DNA of 64,000 bases. Origin: Anaerovirgula multivorans (GTDB lineage Bacteria > Bacillota > Clostridia > Peptostreptococcales > Natronincolaceae). The notes under the pieces were generated by a model. That model did no database searches, was not told the DNA's origin, and worked only from the letters and a program-made list of their open reading frames with translations. Location: the NCBI RefSeq assembly GCF_900188145.1, contig NZ_FZOJ01000004.1, positions 62,001 to 126,000 on the forward strand. The letters are read 5' to 3'. Positions 43,686 through 52,931 of this stretch are shown here, one piece after another (position 1 is the stretch's first letter; every line of letters starts with the position of its first letter). Made by a program: the position numbers and the translations under genes.

Positions 43686-46600
43686 GCTGTCCCTCCTAAG
43701 TCTACAACCTCCAGACTATCGATTGTAGTATTGCTTTCTATAATTTCTAGCATTGCCTTTGCTGTGTCTAAAGATGTCAGAACATTGACAGAGGCTTCCA
43801 TCGCTGTTCGTCGTATTCTAAAACCATCTCGTTTTGCATCATGTCCTCTGGTTGGGGTATTAATCACTAATTCAACCCTACCGCTTCGAATCACATCCAA
43901 TATGTTTGGAACCCCTTCATTGATTTTTTTAACTTCTATTGCAGGGATCTTCTGATTTCTCAAGTACTCAGCTGTCCCTTCTGTAGCTATAAATTGATAG
44001 CCTTTTCTGTGAAAGCCTTCTCCTAATACTACAAATTCTTCTTTATCATAATCCTTTAATGTTACTAGAATCTTTCCTTCCTTTTTAGGAAGCTTTATTC
44101 CTGCCCCTATAAAGCCTTTGTAGAGAGCTTCTACTAAAGTTTTTCCAACCCCTAAAACTTCTCCTGTAGATTTCATTTCTGGCCCTAGGCTCATCTCTAC
44201 CATCGGCAGTTTTTCTGTTGAAAAAACTGGCACCTTCACTGCAATTAAATCTCCCTCTGGATAAATTCCTGTGCCATAGCCTAGATTTTCTAGCTTCTCT
44301 CCCAACATTACTCTGGTTGCTAGGGCAATCATTGGAACCCCTGTTACTTTACTAATGAAGGGAACTGTTCTACTGGAACGAGGATTAACCTCAATGATGT
44401 ACAGCTGATTTTGAAATTCTACAAATTGAATGTTGATCATACCCTTTACCTTTAGAGCAGCTGCAATAGCTTTTGTATATTGTAGGATTTTATCCTTTAT
44501 TTCCATTGAAACCTTCTGACTAGGATAAATAGATATACTGTCTCCGGAATGAACACCCGCTCTTTCCAAATGCTCCATAATTCCTGGGATTAGTATTTCT
44601 TCTCCATCACATATGGCATCTACTTCTATCTCTCGTCCAATGAGGTACCGATCAATTAGAACTGGGTTTTTCTTATCCCGCAGAAAGGCTTCCTTTAGAT
44701 ATCTTTCTAGTTCCTTTTCTTCATAAGTGATCTCCATGCCTTGCCCCCCCAGTACATAGGAGGGTCGTACTAATACAGGATATCCTACTACCTTTGCCTC
44801 TCTGATTCCTTCCTCTATCGACATAACTGTCTTTCCCTTTGGTCTTGGAATATTCAGTTTTTCCATTAAATCATCAAATTTTTCTCTGTCCTCTGCCATG
44901 TCTATTTCTTCAGGTTTTGTACCTAGGATGGATATACCCATTTTCCTGAAAAATTTTGCTAGTTTAATAGCAGTTTGTCCACCAAACTGTAGGATTACAC
45001 CATTTGGATTTTCCTTTTCCACAATGTTTAAGACATCCTCCTCTGTTAGAGGCTCAAAGTATAGTTTGTCGGATATATTAAAATCGGTGCTTACCGTTTC
45101 TGGATTGTTGTTAACAATGATTGTCTCTACTCCAGCTTCCCTTAGGGTCAAAACACTATGAACAGAGCAGTAATCAAATTCTATTCCTTGACCTATTCGT
45201 ATAGGTCCAGAGCCAATTACCATCACTTTTTTCTTGCTGCTGACTTCTACTTCATCTACCTGATCATAGGTGGAATAATAGTAGGGGGATACCGCTTCAA
45301 ACTCTCCACCACAGGTATCCACCATTTTATAGGTAGGAATAACCTTCCATTGTTTTCTTAATCCATATATTTTCTCAGGACTACAGCCTATTAAATCTGC
45401 TATCCCTTTGTCAGAAAATCCTTTTTTCTTTAACTGCCTTAGCATTTCCTTTGTTAACGCTTCTAATGGAGTCTTTTTTAATTTTTCTTCCGCTACTACA
45501 ATGTTCATTATTTTATCTATAAAGAAGCTGTCTATTCCAGTAATTTCACAAACTTTTTCTGGACGATAACTTTTTCTAAGCATTTCTGCCACCTCAAATA
45601 TTCTATCGTCGTCCGGAACCTGTACTTTCCTTTTGAGTTCTTCTAAGGTTTTTTCTTTTGAAACTTTTCTTTCTAAATTATATTGACCGATCTCTAAGGA
45701 CCGTATCCCTTTTAATAGCGCTGCCTCAAAATTATTACCTATTGCCATAATTTCTCCTGTAGCCATCATCTTTGTTCCTAATACCTTATTGGCTTGAAGA
45801 AATTTATCGAAGGGCCATTTGGGAATTTTCACTACGACATAATCTAGAGTAGGTTCAAAGCAAGCATAGGTCTTCTCTGTTACTGCATTCTTTATTTCAT
45901 CTAATCCATAGCCTAAAGCAATCTTTGTAGCAACTGCCGCTATTGGATATCCTGTTGCCTTTGAAGCCAAGGCAGAAGAACGGCTAACTCTTGGGTTAAT
46001 CTCTATTACAGCATATTGAAAGCTTTTAGGGTCTAACGCAAACTGTACATTACAACCTCCTTCTATTTCAATAGCGTTAATGATGTTGATTGCGGCAGTT
46101 CGCAGCATTTGATATTCTTTATCTGATAGGGTTTGTGAAGGAGCTACCACAATACTGTCCCCCGTATGCACCCCTACAGGATCAATGTTTTCCATATTAC
46201 AAACAGTAATGCAGTTGCCATACTGGTCTCGCATCACTTCATACTCAATTTCCTTCCATCCCTTAATACTCTTTTCTAACAACACTTGACCTACCCGACT
46301 CATCTGAAGCCCTTGCCCTAAAATTTCTCTCAAAGCTATTTCATCATCGGCAATTCCTCCACCTGTACCTCCTAGGGTGTAGGCAGGCCTTACAATCACT
46401 GGATAACCTACCCTAGTGGCAAACTGAAAGCCATCCTCTAGGTTTGTGATAATCTCACTTTCTACGACAGGTTGTTGAATACTTTCCATCAAATTCTTGA
46501 AAAGCTCCCTATCTTCCCCCTTTCTAATGGCTTCTATAGATGTACCTATAACGTTCAAATTGTATTTTTCTAATATACCCTTATCAAAAAGCTCAACTGC

Positions 46601-46894
46601 AAGATTAAGCCCTGTTTGTCCTCCCATTCCTGCTAAAATGCTGTCAGGTTTTTCCTTCACAATAACTTTCTCCACAAAATCAATAGTCAATGGTTCTATA
46701 TAAATCTTATCCGCCATTTCTTTATCTGTCATAATGGTAGCAGGATTACTATTAATTAATACGACTTCCACCCCTTCCTCCTTTAACGCTCGGCAGGCCT
46801 GTGTTCCCGCATAATCAAACTCTGCTGCTTGTCCTATAATAATTGGACCCGAACCAATAACTAATACTTTCTTTATGCTATAATCTCTTGGCAT
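43682..46894 (-). CDS. carB: Carbamoyl phosphate synthase large subunit
   Basis: 1070 residues. Two homologous ATP-grasp halves (each opening with VLVIGSGPI or VMVIGSGPI and IGQ(A/G)(A/I)EFDY, with [17 protein letters not shown] and [17 protein letters not shown]) and a C-terminal methylglyoxal-synthase-like regulatory domain. Makes carbamoyl phosphate for pyrimidines and arginine. AAGGAGG before the ATG; overlaps carA by 22 bases. Confidence 0.97.
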   Translation of the reverse strand: MPRDYSIKKVLVIGSGPIIIGQAAEFDYAGTQACRALKEEGVEVVLINSNPATIMTDKEMADKIYIEPLTIDFVEKVIVKEKPDSILAGMGGQTGLNLAVELFDKGILEKYNLNVIGTSIEAIRKGEDRELFKNLMESIQQPVVESEIITNLEDGFQFATRVGYPVIVRPAYTLGGTGGGIADDEIALREILGQGLQMSRVGQVLLEKSIKGWKEIEYEVMRDQYGNCITVCNMENIDPVGVHTGDSIVVAPSQTLSDKEYQMLRTAAINIINAIEIEGGCNVQFALDPKSFQYAVIEINPRVSRSSALASKATGYPIAAVATKIALGYGLDEIKNAVTEKTYACFEPTLDYVVVKIPKWPFDKFLQANKVLGTKMMATGEIMAIGNNFEAALLKGIRSLEIGQYNLERKVSKEKTLEELKRKVQVPDDDRIFEVAEMLRKSYRPEKVCEITGIDSFFIDKIMNIVVAEEKLKKTPLEALTKEMLRQLKKKGFSDKGIADLIGCSPEKIYGLRKQWKVIPTYKMVDTCGGEFEAVSPYYYSTYDQVDEVEVSSKKKVMVIGSGPIRIGQGIEFDYCSVHSVLTLREAGVETIIVNNNPETVSTDFNISDKLYFEPLTEEDVLNIVEKENPNGVILQFGGQTAIKLAKFFRKMGISILGTKPEEIDMAEDREKFDDLMEKLNIPRPKGKTVMSIEEGIREAKVVGYPVLVRPSYVLGGQGMEITYEEKELERYLKEAFLRDKKNPVLIDRYLIGREIEVDAICDGEEILIPGIMEHLERAGVHSGDSISIYPSQKVSMEIKDKILQYTKAIAAALKVKGMINIQFVEFQNQLYIIEVNPRSSRTVPFISKVTGVPMIALATRVMLGEKLENLGYGTGIYPEGDLIAVKVPVFSTEKLPMVEMSLGPEMKSTGEVLGVGKTLVEALYKGFIGAGIKLPKKEGKILVTLKDYDKEEFVVLGEGFHRKGYQFIATEGTAEYLRNQKIPAIEVKKINEGVPNILDVIRSGRVELVINTPTRGHDAKRDGFRIRRTAMEASVNVLTSLDTAKAMLEIIESNTTIDSLEVVDLGGTA

Positions 46895-47958
46895 TTGAAT
46901 CCTCCTTCTAATGACTTCATAAATGTGTCAAATATATGGGCAGTATCCTGAGGCCCCGGTGATGCTTCTGGATGAAATTGCACGCTAAATATTGGTAAAT
47001 CCCTATGCTTCATTCCTTCGATTGTATTGTCATTTAGATTAATGTGAGTTATTATAACATTTTCTGGTAAGCTATTTTTGTTCACAACGTAACCATGATT
47101 TTGAGAAGTAATATACACCCTGTTGTTAATCAAATCCTTTACTGGATGATTACACCCACGATGTCCAAATTTCAGTCTTTCTGTGTCTCCTCCTAAACTC
47201 AAGGCCAATAGCTGATGTCCAAGACAGATTCCTAAGATAGGTTTTTTCCCAATTAGTTGTTTGATAGTCTCAATGGTCTTTACTAATATCTTTGGATCCC
47301 CTGGTCCATTCGATAAGAAAATACCATCGGGATTTACTTTTAATATCTGCTCCGCTTCTATATCTGCTGGGAAAATTGTCAATCTGCAATTTCTTTTGCG
47401 AAGGGACCTTAAAATATTTTCTTTGATGCCAAAATCTATCACAGCGATATGCTTTCCTGCGCCTTCAATTCTATAGGTTTCTTTTGTTGTCACTTTTTGT
47501 ACTGCATCATCATTATGAAAAATCTTAAGCTTTCTTTGTATTTCTTCTACAGGTGCATCCTCTGCTAAAATAATCCCCTTCATGGTTCCATGATTCCTAA
47601 GAATTTTTGTTAAGGCTCTAGTATCAATTCCTGCTAGACCCATTACTTTCATTTCCTTCAGGTAGCCTTCTAAACCCATTTCACATCTCCAATTGCTTGG
47701 TTTAGAAGCCCATTCTCTTACAATTAGTGCCTTTACCTTTGGACATGATGATTCAATGTCCTCAAGATTCACTCCATAATTTCCTATAAGGGGATAGGTC
47801 ATTACCACCATTTGCCCATAATAGGAGGGATCTGTTAGAATTTCTTGATAACCTGTCATTCCTGTGTTAAACACCACTTCTCCCACTGTTTCCTCAATAT
47901 ATCCAAAGGCTTCCCCTTCAAAAACATTGCCATTTTCTAAAATCAACTTTGCCTTCAT
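46873..47958 (-). CDS. carA: Carbamoyl phosphate synthase small (glutaminase) subunit
   Basis: 361 residues. Class I glutamine amidotransferase with nucleophile cysteine in GICLGHQ near residue 243, and the HPEASPGP triad end. The N-terminal CPSase small domain has [16 protein letters not shown]. Supplies ammonia to CarB. ATG follows GAGAGGTG. About 230 bases containing repeats separate it from pyrF upstream. Confidence 0.97.
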   Translation of the reverse strand: MKAKLILENGNVFEGEAFGYIEETVGEVVFNTGMTGYQEILTDPSYYGQMVVMTYPLIGNYGVNLEDIESSCPKVKALIVREWASKPSNWRCEMGLEGYLKEMKVMGLAGIDTRALTKILRNHGTMKGIILAEDAPVEEIQRKLKIFHNDDAVQKVTTKETYRIEGAGKHIAVIDFGIKENILRSLRKRNCRLTIFPADIEAEQILKVNPDGIFLSNGPGDPKILVKTIETIKQLIGKKPILGICLGHQLLALSLGGDTERLKFGHRGCNHPVKDLINNRVYITSQNHGYVVNKNSLPENVIITHINLNDNTIEGMKHRDLPIFSVQFHPEASPGPQDTAHIFDTFMKSLEGGFKCQEIIA

Positions 47959-48027
47959 ATATTTTCACCTCTCAGTTATTATAGATATACGCTTCAATAA
48001 GGGCTTTGCCCGTCATTCAACGTTTTT

Positions 48028-48100
48028 AGTGGGAGATTGAACTCCCACTGAAAAAATTAAGTGGAACCCGCCGCCTATAGAGGCGGGGGACATCTTAATT
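48028..48100. repeat. Two adjacent hairpins between pyrF and carA
   Basis: AGTGGGAG/CTCCCACT at 48028-48049 and CCGCCT/AGGCGG at 48071-48086, the second inside outer arms AATTAAG/CTTAATT (48056-48100). Neither has a U-tract on the minus strand, so they do not look like terminators. They resemble REP-like sequences or the ends of IS200/IS605-type elements, which is only an impression. Confidence 0.5.
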
Positions 48101-48106
48101 TAGTTA

Positions 48107-48176
48107 TAAATTTTAATATACTAAGCTACATTTTTAACCCAAGGGCGAAACTGTAGACCGTGTATATTAAAATTTA
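48107..48176. repeat. Palindromic repeat element, family 2, copy A
   Basis: 70 bases with ends TAAATTTTAATATA and TATATTAAAATTTA, inner arms CTACA and TGTAG, and GGGCGAAACTGTAGACCG in the right half. Same family as copies at 50477-50565 and 51723-51797. Confidence 0.8.
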
Positions 48177-48192
48177 ATTCTCACATATTATG

Positions 48193-49116
48193 TTAGAATA
48201 ATTTCTGCAAATCTTCTTTCATATCCAATACTGCTGCTCTAGCCGCTAAGGAAAATTCTTCTTCCTTATATAGGGATTTATATGGCGCTTTACTATAAGC
48301 TGCAATGATCCCCCTAGAGGAATTAATGATTGCTCCTAATCCATCTTTGTTGAAATATCCTTTTAAATCCTCAGCAGTGGCTCCTTGAGCTCCATAGCCT
48401 GGTACTAAGAAATAAGTACTTGTCATAATGCTACGAAGTTTTTCTGCCTGTTGAGGATGAGTTGCTCCTACTACTGCCCCGATAGAGCTATAGCCTCTTG
48501 CTCCTATGAAGGCTTCTCCCCATTGCTGCACCATTTTTCCCACTCTCTCATAAAGCTTTTCTCCCCCTATATTCAAATCCTGTATCTCTCCACTGTTGGG
48601 GTTAGAGGTTTTAACAAGAATAAATAATCCTTTATTATAGTTCTTACAGTGCCCTAGATAAGGTTCAATGGAATCATACCCAAGATAAGGGTTTAAAGTG
48701 ATGGTATCCTCTCTATAAACAACATAGCTCTCCTCCTCTATTTTCACCCTGCCAATATGTCCATCTGCATAAGCTTCAGCAGTGGAGGCAATATCACTTC
48801 TTTTAATATCTCCTATAACAATTAATCCCTTTCCTTTAGCATACTCCACCGTATCAATATAAGCTTGTATCCCTTCTGCCCCGTACTGTTCATACATGGC
48901 TATCTGGGGCTTCACAGCTGGAATTAAATCACATATTCCGTCAATGATTCCCTTATTAAACTGTAAAAAAGCCTTTGCTGCTGCCCTTGGAGTTTTCCCA
49001 TATAGGTTATAGGCTTCCTCTTTAATATGGGAAGGTATTAAATTTAATCTAGGGTCTAAACCTACTACAGTTGGATTTTGTAATTCTTCTATTTTCTTTA
49101 TCAGCATGTCTATCAT
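48193..49116 (-). CDS. pyrF: Orotidine 5'-phosphate decarboxylase (long form)
   Basis: 307 residues, the longer clade. Converts OMP to UMP. Opens with VVGLDPRLNLIP; catalytic lysine in VIGDIKRSDIASTA; ends with phosphate-binding NSSRGIIAAY. AGGAGG eight bases before the ATG. 21 bases after pyrC. Confidence 0.94.
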   Translation of the reverse strand: MIDMLIKKIEELQNPTVVGLDPRLNLIPSHIKEEAYNLYGKTPRAAAKAFLQFNKGIIDGICDLIPAVKPQIAMYEQYGAEGIQAYIDTVEYAKGKGLIVIGDIKRSDIASTAEAYADGHIGRVKIEEESYVVYREDTITLNPYLGYDSIEPYLGHCKNYNKGLFILVKTSNPNSGEIQDLNIGGEKLYERVGKMVQQWGEAFIGARGYSSIGAVVGATHPQQAEKLRSIMTSTYFLVPGYGAQGATAEDLKGYFNKDGLGAIINSSRGIIAAYSKAPYKSLYKEEEFSLAARAAVLDMKEDLQKLF

Positions 49117-49137
49117 CTATATAACCTCCTATATCTA

Positions 49138-50430
49138 TTAACGTTTTATTAGCTCACCATGATCTACTACTACTTTTCCTCCAACGATGGTAGACTTTAC
49201 CTTTCCCTTTACCTCTTTCCCATGGAAGGGGCTGTTTTTACCTTTTGAAACAAAGGTGTTTACATCAATGTCATAGGAGGCTTCAGGATCTATAATCGTT
49301 ATATCTGCAGTCTTACCGACCTTCAGTATTCCCTTATCTATCCCAATCAATTTAGCAGGATTGGTGCTCATCTTCTCTATCATTTGCATAGGAGTTAACA
49401 CCCCTTTATCTACCAATTCTGTAATAGTTAAGGCTACTGCTGTTTCTAATCCTACAATCCCAAAAGCTGCTTCTTTATAGGAAACATTTTTTTCTCTTTC
49501 ATGGTGGGGCGCGTGGTCTGTCGCTATGATATCTATAATGCCATCCCTTAATGCTTTTTTTATTTTTTCTACATCTTTATAGGTTCTTAGAGGGGGATTC
49601 ATTTTTGTATTGGTATTTTCACTGGTTACTGCTTCTTCTGTTAATGTAAAATGGTGGGGACATACCTCTGCAGTGACATTTTTCCTTTTTTTCTTTGCAT
49701 CTCTAAGAATATCTACCGTCCCCCCTGTACTGATATGACAAAGGTGCAACTTTACGTTGTAGTTTCTTGCTAAAAAGATATCTCTAGCAGCAATAATTTC
49801 CTCAGAATCTGAAGATATACCCTTTATCCCTAATTCCTTTGACCTTTCTCCGTCATTCATGACACCATCACCAGAAAGATAATGATCTTCACAGTGAGAA
49901 AAAACCGGTATTTTGTATTGCGCCGCCAGCTCCAACGCCTTCTTCATCAAAGTGCAATTCATCACGGTCTTTCCATCTTCACTGATCCCACATACCCCTG
50001 CCTCTGCCAGTTCCTGAACATTTGTCAATTCCTTGCCTAACTGCCCTTTGGTAATGGCCCCTATAGGTAATACATTGACTATAGCTTCCTTTAAAGATTT
50101 TTGCTGAATATATTCTACAATAGCTTTACTATCTATAGATGGATTTGTATTGGGCATACAGCATATGGTTGTAAATCCTCCCTTGGCAGCGCTTTGGCTT
50201 CCCGTTTCTATTGTTTCCTTATGCTCAAAACCGGGCTCTCTTAAGTGCACATGAATGTCAATTAATCCTGGCACTACCCAACAATTCTTGGCATCTATTA
50301 AATAATCTGATTTGGTGTGTATACTTTTTTTAATTAAAATAATTTTATCATCTTCTATCAATAAATCCTTTACCTCGTCAGTATTAGAAATAGGGTCAAT
50401 TACTCTTCCATTTTTGATCAATAGTTTCAT
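49138..50430 (-). CDS. pyrC: Dihydroorotase
   Basis: 430 residues from ATG 50430, five bases after GAGG; a GTG at 50436 is inside the site. Zinc amidohydrolase: DIHVHLREPG near residue 60, the later zinc histidines in FSHCEDH and LCHIST, and the metal aspartate in ATDHAPH. Class I bacterial type. First gene of the operon pyrC-F-carAB-K-D-E. pyrB and pyrR are not in the window. Confidence 0.95.
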   Translation of the reverse strand: MKLLIKNGRVIDPISNTDEVKDLLIEDDKIILIKKSIHTKSDYLIDAKNCWVVPGLIDIHVHLREPGFEHKETIETGSQSAAKGGFTTICCMPNTNPSIDSKAIVEYIQQKSLKEAIVNVLPIGAITKGQLGKELTNVQELAEAGVCGISEDGKTVMNCTLMKKALELAAQYKIPVFSHCEDHYLSGDGVMNDGERSKELGIKGISSDSEEIIAARDIFLARNYNVKLHLCHISTGGTVDILRDAKKKRKNVTAEVCPHHFTLTEEAVTSENTNTKMNPPLRTYKDVEKIKKALRDGIIDIIATDHAPHHEREKNVSYKEAAFGIVGLETAVALTITELVDKGVLTPMQMIEKMSTNPAKLIGIDKGILKVGKTADITIIDPEASYDIDVNTFVSKGKNSPFHGKEVKGKVKSTIVGGKVVVDHGELIKR

Positions 50431-50436
50431 TTGCAC

Positions 50437-50612
50437 CTCTCCCTTACTGTTTTAATAAACATATACTTAGATGTTTGAATTTCAATATACAAAGGGCTAC
50501 ATTTGCAGTCCTTGGCGAAGTTTTTCCGCCAAGGGCAAAACCGTAGACCGTGGATATTAAAATTCATAAGCGCATACCTTTAGCCCTTAGCTTTTAACCT
50601 AATTACCACAGA
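50437..50612. other. pyrC upstream region with repeat copy B
   Basis: Between the attenuator and pyrC. Holds the family 2 repeat (50477-50565) and otherwise plain AT-rich sequence; no gene seen. Confidence 0.5.
50477..50565. repeat. Palindromic repeat element, family 2, copy B
   Basis: 89 bases with ends GAATTTCAATATA and GATATTAAAATTC. The longest copy: the centre carries an extra hairpin CTTGGCG/CGCCAAG around AAGTTTTTC. It contains CTACATTTGCAG and AAACCGTAGACCGTGG like the other copies. It would be transcribed in the pyrC leader, after the attenuator. Confidence 0.85.
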
Positions 50613-50614
50613 AA

Positions 50615-50666
50615 AACAAAAAGGACAATAAAAAGATTATTATTTAACAATCTTTTTATTGTCCTT
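50615..50666 (-). terminator. Attenuator terminator of the pyrimidine operon
   Basis: Minus strand AAGGACAATAAAAAGATT, 10-base loop, AATCTTTTTATTGTCCTT, then TTTGTTTTTC. Eighteen perfect pairs with a T-rich end. It lies between the PyrR-type site and pyrC. Confidence 0.88.
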
Positions 50667-50732
50667 CAATTTTTTTATGGATATACTAAATACTTGAAAT
50701 ATATTTTCTAACATACTTGTCATGATCATCAT
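50640..50732 (-). CDS. Possible leader peptide of the pyrimidine operon (27-30 residues)
   Basis: AGGAAGG (50733-50739) is followed by ATG codons at 50732, 50729 and 50723. The last has the best spacing and gives MTSMLENIFQVFSISIKKLK plus seven more residues; TAA is at 50640-50642. The frame reads through the left arm of the attenuator hairpin and stops in its loop, so a ribosome on it would block the hairpin. That layout recalls the E. coli pyrBI leader, but here it is combined with a PyrR site. Translation is not proven; chance is possible because the frame is short. Confidence 0.4.
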   Translation of the reverse strand: MMIMTSMLENIFQVFSISIKKLKDNKKIVK

Positions 50733-50739
50733 CCTTCCT

Positions 50740-50753
50740 GGCCTCTCTGGACC
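50740..50753 (-). promoter_or_regulatory. PyrR-binding anti-antiterminator sequence
   Basis: Minus strand GGTCCAGAGAGGCC. It matches the conserved PyrR RNA-binding core (A/G)(A/G)TCCAGAGAGG(C/T). With UMP-bound PyrR on this loop, the downstream terminator would form and shut off the operon. Confidence 0.85.
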
Positions 50754-50797
50754 AATTTAAAGGTATACACATGCTTATAGATTATACATTTGAAAGT

Positions 50798-50827
50798 ATG
50801 TTATCATAGGTTCATAGTCATTGTCAA
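50798..50827 (-). promoter_or_regulatory. Promoter of the pyrimidine operon
   Basis: Minus strand TTGACA (50822-50827), 18 bases, TAACAT (50798-50803). Start near 50791, about 40 bases before the PyrR site. The -35 is perfect, the -10 only fair. Confidence 0.6.
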
Positions 50828-50863
50828 TGATTAATTCTTGTTTTTATCGGTTTTTATCTGAGC

Positions 50864-51670
50864 TTATTTTAGAAGCTTCTCTAGATTATCTCTTGATATC
50901 AATGCCTTCTCCACTGGTCTAACTTCCAATACAAAGGATGTATCAATTTTTTCCAGAAGTCCAAAATAATATAGGAAATCTATTTTTCCATCTCCGATTA
51001 CCTGATGATCCTGTTTGCCGTTATGATCATGGATATGACAATTTCTTATATATTGCATATTTTTCAAGAAAAAGGCTTCATTTTCTGGTTGTCCATAGGA
51101 ATGCCCTATATCCCATGTGAGATATAAATCTCCTTGAGGTAAGACTTCCTCCAGTACTTCTCGAATCATACCATTAAAATTTCCTACATTTTCAATACAG
51201 GGTAAAATCTTTCCCCTGGCATGCTCCCTTATTTCCTCCAAAGCCTCCTTAAATAAACCTGCAAATTCCTCGACATATACATCCTGCAGGAAAATTTTGC
51301 TATCGGTTTGTGTAAAACAAACAGAGGCTCCCGGATGAAAGGTAATCTTTGCTCCTCCTATTTCTCCTCCAAAATCCATACATTCCTTTAATCTTTCTAA
51401 TCCTGCTCTTCTTACAGAGGGATGTAGCTGATATAGAGGCATATCTTCAGGAGCATGGAAGCTTAGGGCAATGCCCTCCTGCTCTACCCTTTCCTTTATT
51501 TTCTGTCTCTCCTCCTTACTATAGCTCTCCGGAAAAAAAACTGGTACATTTAGATTCAGCTCAATAGCAGAAAATCCTTTTTCTACTGCATAATCAATCA
51601 CGGTAAAAATGTTTTCTTCACCTAATGTCGCTGCATAAGCTATTCGATTCAATATTTTTTTACCATCCAT
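50864..51670 (-). CDS. Sugar phosphate isomerase/epimerase-like TIM-barrel protein
   Basis: 268 residues of the xylose isomerase-like/endonuclease IV-like TIM barrel: FSAIELNLNV, ISFHAPEDMP-type metal region (ALSFHAPED), ITFHPGAS, PCIENVG, LTWDIGHSYG, NCHIHDHNG, DGKIDF and a final glutamate in FVLEVRP. These are the usual divalent-metal histidine, glutamate and aspartate ligands. Substrate unknown; sugar isomerase, hydroxypyruvate isomerase or nuclease cannot be separated by eye. On the same strand as serA and the dehydrogenase, 160 bases after it with a repeat between. GGAGTGATGA precedes the ATG. Confidence 0.75.
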   Translation of the reverse strand: MDGKKILNRIAYAATLGEENIFTVIDYAVEKGFSAIELNLNVPVFFPESYSKEERQKIKERVEQEGIALSFHAPEDMPLYQLHPSVRRAGLERLKECMDFGGEIGGAKITFHPGASVCFTQTDSKIFLQDVYVEEFAGLFKEALEEIREHARGKILPCIENVGNFNGMIREVLEEVLPQGDLYLTWDIGHSYGQPENEAFFLKNMQYIRNCHIHDHNGKQDHQVIGDGKIDFLYYFGLLEKIDTSFVLEVRPVEKALISRDNLEKLLK

Positions 51671-51722
51671 TCATTCATCACTCCTATTTATTGAGGCAGA
51701 TTATCTATAGGCATGTGACTAA

Positions 51723-51797
51723 GAATTTTAATATACACGGTCTACGGTTTCGCCCAAACCCAGGGCTGCAAATGTAGACCTTAGTATATTAAAATTC
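51723..51797. repeat. Palindromic repeat element, family 2, copy C (inverted)
   Basis: 75 bases with perfect 14-bp ends GAATTTTAATATAC and GTATATTAAAATTC and inner arms GGTCTAC/GTAGACC. It is in the opposite orientation to copies A and B. Located between the dehydrogenase gene and the TIM-barrel gene. Confidence 0.85.
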
Positions 51798-51830
51798 AAA
51801 TCTACTGTCATATCTCTATATATCCTAACC

Positions 51831-52910
51831 TTAACCTAAAAGCATTTTTAGCTTTTGACACACTGCATCCCCTACTTCATGGGTTTTAGCATTTCCCTTT
51901 AAGTCTGGTGTCAATGTCTTTCCTTCTAATAATACCCCTGTAATGGCTTCAATAATCGCCTCTGTATCGGGATCCTCTAAAAGAAAATCCAACATCATTT
52001 TTGCTGTCCAAATCATAGCTATAGGATTGGCAATTCCCTTATCCTTTATATCTGGCGCTGAGCCATGAACTGGTTCAAACATAGAGGGATATTCCTTTTC
52101 TAAATTCAGGTTACCGCTGGCGGCAAAGCCTAATCCTCCTTGCAATGCTGCCCCTAAATCAGTAATAATGTCTCCAAAGAGGTTGGAAGCCACTAATACA
52201 TCGTAGGTTTCTGGCCTTTGAAGGAAATACATGCTTACGGCATCCACATGATTTGTTTCTGTTTTAATGTCTTGGTATCCCTCTGCGATTTCCTTAAAGA
52301 TTTTATCCCAAAATACCATGCTATAGTTCAACGCATTGGATTTCGTAACATTGGTTACTTTATTAAATTTATTTCTTTTTTGTGCCAGCTTAAAGGCATA
52401 ATCCATTACTTTTTCCGTGTTTTTTCTAGTGAAAACTCCTGTTTGAATGGCTATTTCCTCTGGCATATCTGGGAATCGGATTCCACCTACTCCTGCATAC
52501 TCCCCTTCAACATTCTCACGAATTACTACAAAATCGATATCCTTTGGTCCTTTATCCTTTAGGGGACAAGGTGCCCCTGGTAATAGCTTTATAGGTCTTA
52601 GATTGATATATTGGTTAAAGCCCTGTCTTATTTTAAGAAGCAATCCATGAAGTGAAACATGATCTGGCACCGATGGGTCCCCCACTGCTCCTAATAATAT
52701 GGCATCAAATTCCTTTAGAACTTTCAAACCATTGGCATCCATCATATTTCCTGTTTTTAAATAATACTCGCAACCCCATGGAAAATATTGATACTCAAAG
52801 CTAATATCTCCTTTAATAGCAGCAAAAGTGTCTAATATCTTAATGCCTTCTGCCATGACTTCGTTCCCTATACCATCCCCTGGAATAACAGCTATCTTAA
52901 ATTTTTTCAT
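51831..52910 (-). CDS. Isocitrate/isopropylmalate dehydrogenase family enzyme, tartrate/D-malate dehydrogenase type
   Basis: 359 residues. Beta-decarboxylating dehydrogenase fold: IAVIPGDGIGNEV, LLGAVGDPSVPDHVSLHGLL, RENVEGEYAGVGG, the Lys/Asp metal site in NVTKSNAL and DVLVASNLFGDIITDLGA, and EPVHGSAPDIKDKG. The WGCEYYLKTGNMMDANGL and PDHVSLHG segments resemble tartrate or D-malate dehydrogenase more than LeuB. Acts on a 2-hydroxy acid with NAD+ and Mn2+. It follows serA by 21 bases, so it is under the serine T-box, which is an unexpected partner. Confidence 0.82.
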   Translation of the reverse strand: MKKFKIAVIPGDGIGNEVMAEGIKILDTFAAIKGDISFEYQYFPWGCEYYLKTGNMMDANGLKVLKEFDAILLGAVGDPSVPDHVSLHGLLLKIRQGFNQYINLRPIKLLPGAPCPLKDKGPKDIDFVVIRENVEGEYAGVGGIRFPDMPEEIAIQTGVFTRKNTEKVMDYAFKLAQKRNKFNKVTNVTKSNALNYSMVFWDKIFKEIAEGYQDIKTETNHVDAVSMYFLQRPETYDVLVASNLFGDIITDLGAALQGGLGFAASGNLNLEKEYPSMFEPVHGSAPDIKDKGIANPIAMIWTAKMMLDFLLEDPDTEAIIEAITGVLLEGKTLTPDLKGNAKTHEVGDAVCQKLKMLLG

Positions 52911-52931
52911 TTTTTCTCATCCCCTATCTCT

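Noticed and set aside
48056..48100. Terminator between pyrF and carA
   Set aside because: The hairpin is strong but neither strand has a following U-tract, and carA must be transcribed past it.
51831..52910. 3-isopropylmalate dehydrogenase (leuB)
   Set aside because: The family is right, but the substrate-loop segments WGCEYYLKTGNMMDANGL and PDHVSLHG fit tartrate/D-malate dehydrogenases better and no other leu gene is nearby; not fully excluded.
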